From the NCBI GenBank assembly GCA_028276345.1, contig JAPYWM010000067.1:1-6987 (forward strand): 6,987 bases of DNA, read 5' to 3'. Both the position numbers and the translations under genes were made by a program. The stretch comes from Sphingobacterium sp. Its GTDB lineage: Bacteria; Bacteroidota; Bacteroidia; SpSt-205. Shown here piece by piece: positions 6,882 through 6,987 of the stretch. Each line of letters starts with the position of its first letter. Within the stretch, counting starts at the first letter, position 1. The notes beneath the pieces are model-generated. The model saw only the letters and a list, made by a program, of their open reading frames with translations, searched no databases and was not told the origin of the DNA.

Positions 6882-6899
6882 CAGGCGAGGCAGCGCCTG
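6882..6899 (+). other. GC-rich hairpin just after the HMG-CoA lyase gene
   Basis: CAGGCG and CGCCTG form a perfect 6-bp stem around a 6-nt loop, starting 7 nt after the stop codon. It could stabilise the mRNA end or act in termination, but no T-run follows, so I do not call it an intrinsic terminator. Its right half is shared with the left arm of the larger inverted repeat at 6890-6980, so both cannot form at once. Confidence 0.5.
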
Positions 6900-6980
6900 C
6901 ATGACCACCCAAACTCCCTGCGGGCTACGCTGAGGCAGCCCTCCGGTAAAGCAGCGTGCGGCTACCATGCAGGCAGCTGC
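6890..6980. repeat. Long imperfect inverted repeat enclosing smaller stems
   Basis: GCAGCGCCTGCATG (6890-6903) pairs with CATGCAGGCAGCTGC (6966-6980) over 14 bp with a single 1-nt bulge. Inside are two further short inverted repeats: GGGCT/AGCCC (6922-6926 with 6937-6941) and ACGCTG/CAGCGT (6927-6932 with 6952-6957). These cannot both form fully. I see no tRNA, known riboswitch core or open reading frame of note. It could be a structured RNA, a palindromic repeat unit, or the end of a mobile element lying mostly outside the window. Confidence 0.5.
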
Positions 6981-6987
6981 ACGCCGA

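Noticed and set aside
6937..6958. Similarity of CCGGTAAAGCAGC to the signal recognition particle RNA core
   Set aside because: The conserved GGAA-type loop and flanking asymmetric loop sequence are absent; only a few bases agree.

Overview
The window looks like a piece of a Bacteroidota chromosome with fairly high GC (about 60% in the stretches I counted by hand). Three things point to this phylum. One gene is a homologue of the type IX secretion system Plug protein (DUF5103 family), a secretion system essentially confined to Bacteroidota. The GH3-family protein has the Bacteroidota form of its motifs (PASEG, SGTTAGAK, GGQNK). The gene starts lack Shine-Dalgarno sequences, and matches to the Bacteroidota -7 promoter element (TAnnTTTG) occur on the + strand only outside genes. 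Genus and species cannot be judged from this window.

Layout: all five genes lie on the + strand. A 5'-truncated alanine dehydrogenase gene (3-998) overlaps by 4 nt (ATGA) a methylmalonyl-CoA mutase gene (995-3025). That gene overlaps by 38 nt a GH3-superfamily acyl-amide synthetase gene (start chosen at 2988, end 4493), which overlaps by 4 nt (ATGA) the T9SS Plug-like gene (4490-5860). The four are packed as one operon with probable translational coupling. A 154-nt gap (5861-6014) holds a short tandem repeat and two candidate -7 promoter boxes. It is followed by a Bacteroidota-type HMG-CoA lyase gene (6015-6875). The last 112 nt hold no convincing gene but contain overlapping inverted repeats that could form alternative RNA structures.

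Function: alanine dehydrogenase (alanine to pyruvate), methylmalonyl-CoA mutase (Val/Ile/odd-chain/propionate carbon to succinyl-CoA) and HMG-CoA lyase (leucine/HMG-CoA to acetoacetate and acetyl-CoA) together suggest amino-acid catabolism feeding central carbon. The GH3 enzyme, an ATP-dependent acyl-acid/amine ligase whose bacterial substrates are largely unknown, and the secretion-gate Plug protein are the less expected members. I found no CRISPR array, tRNA, rRNA, transposase or clearly new multi-gene system. The points most worth checking are the unusual operon membership, the start of the Plug gene, the structured 3' end, and a sharp switch in strand composition inside the GH3 gene.
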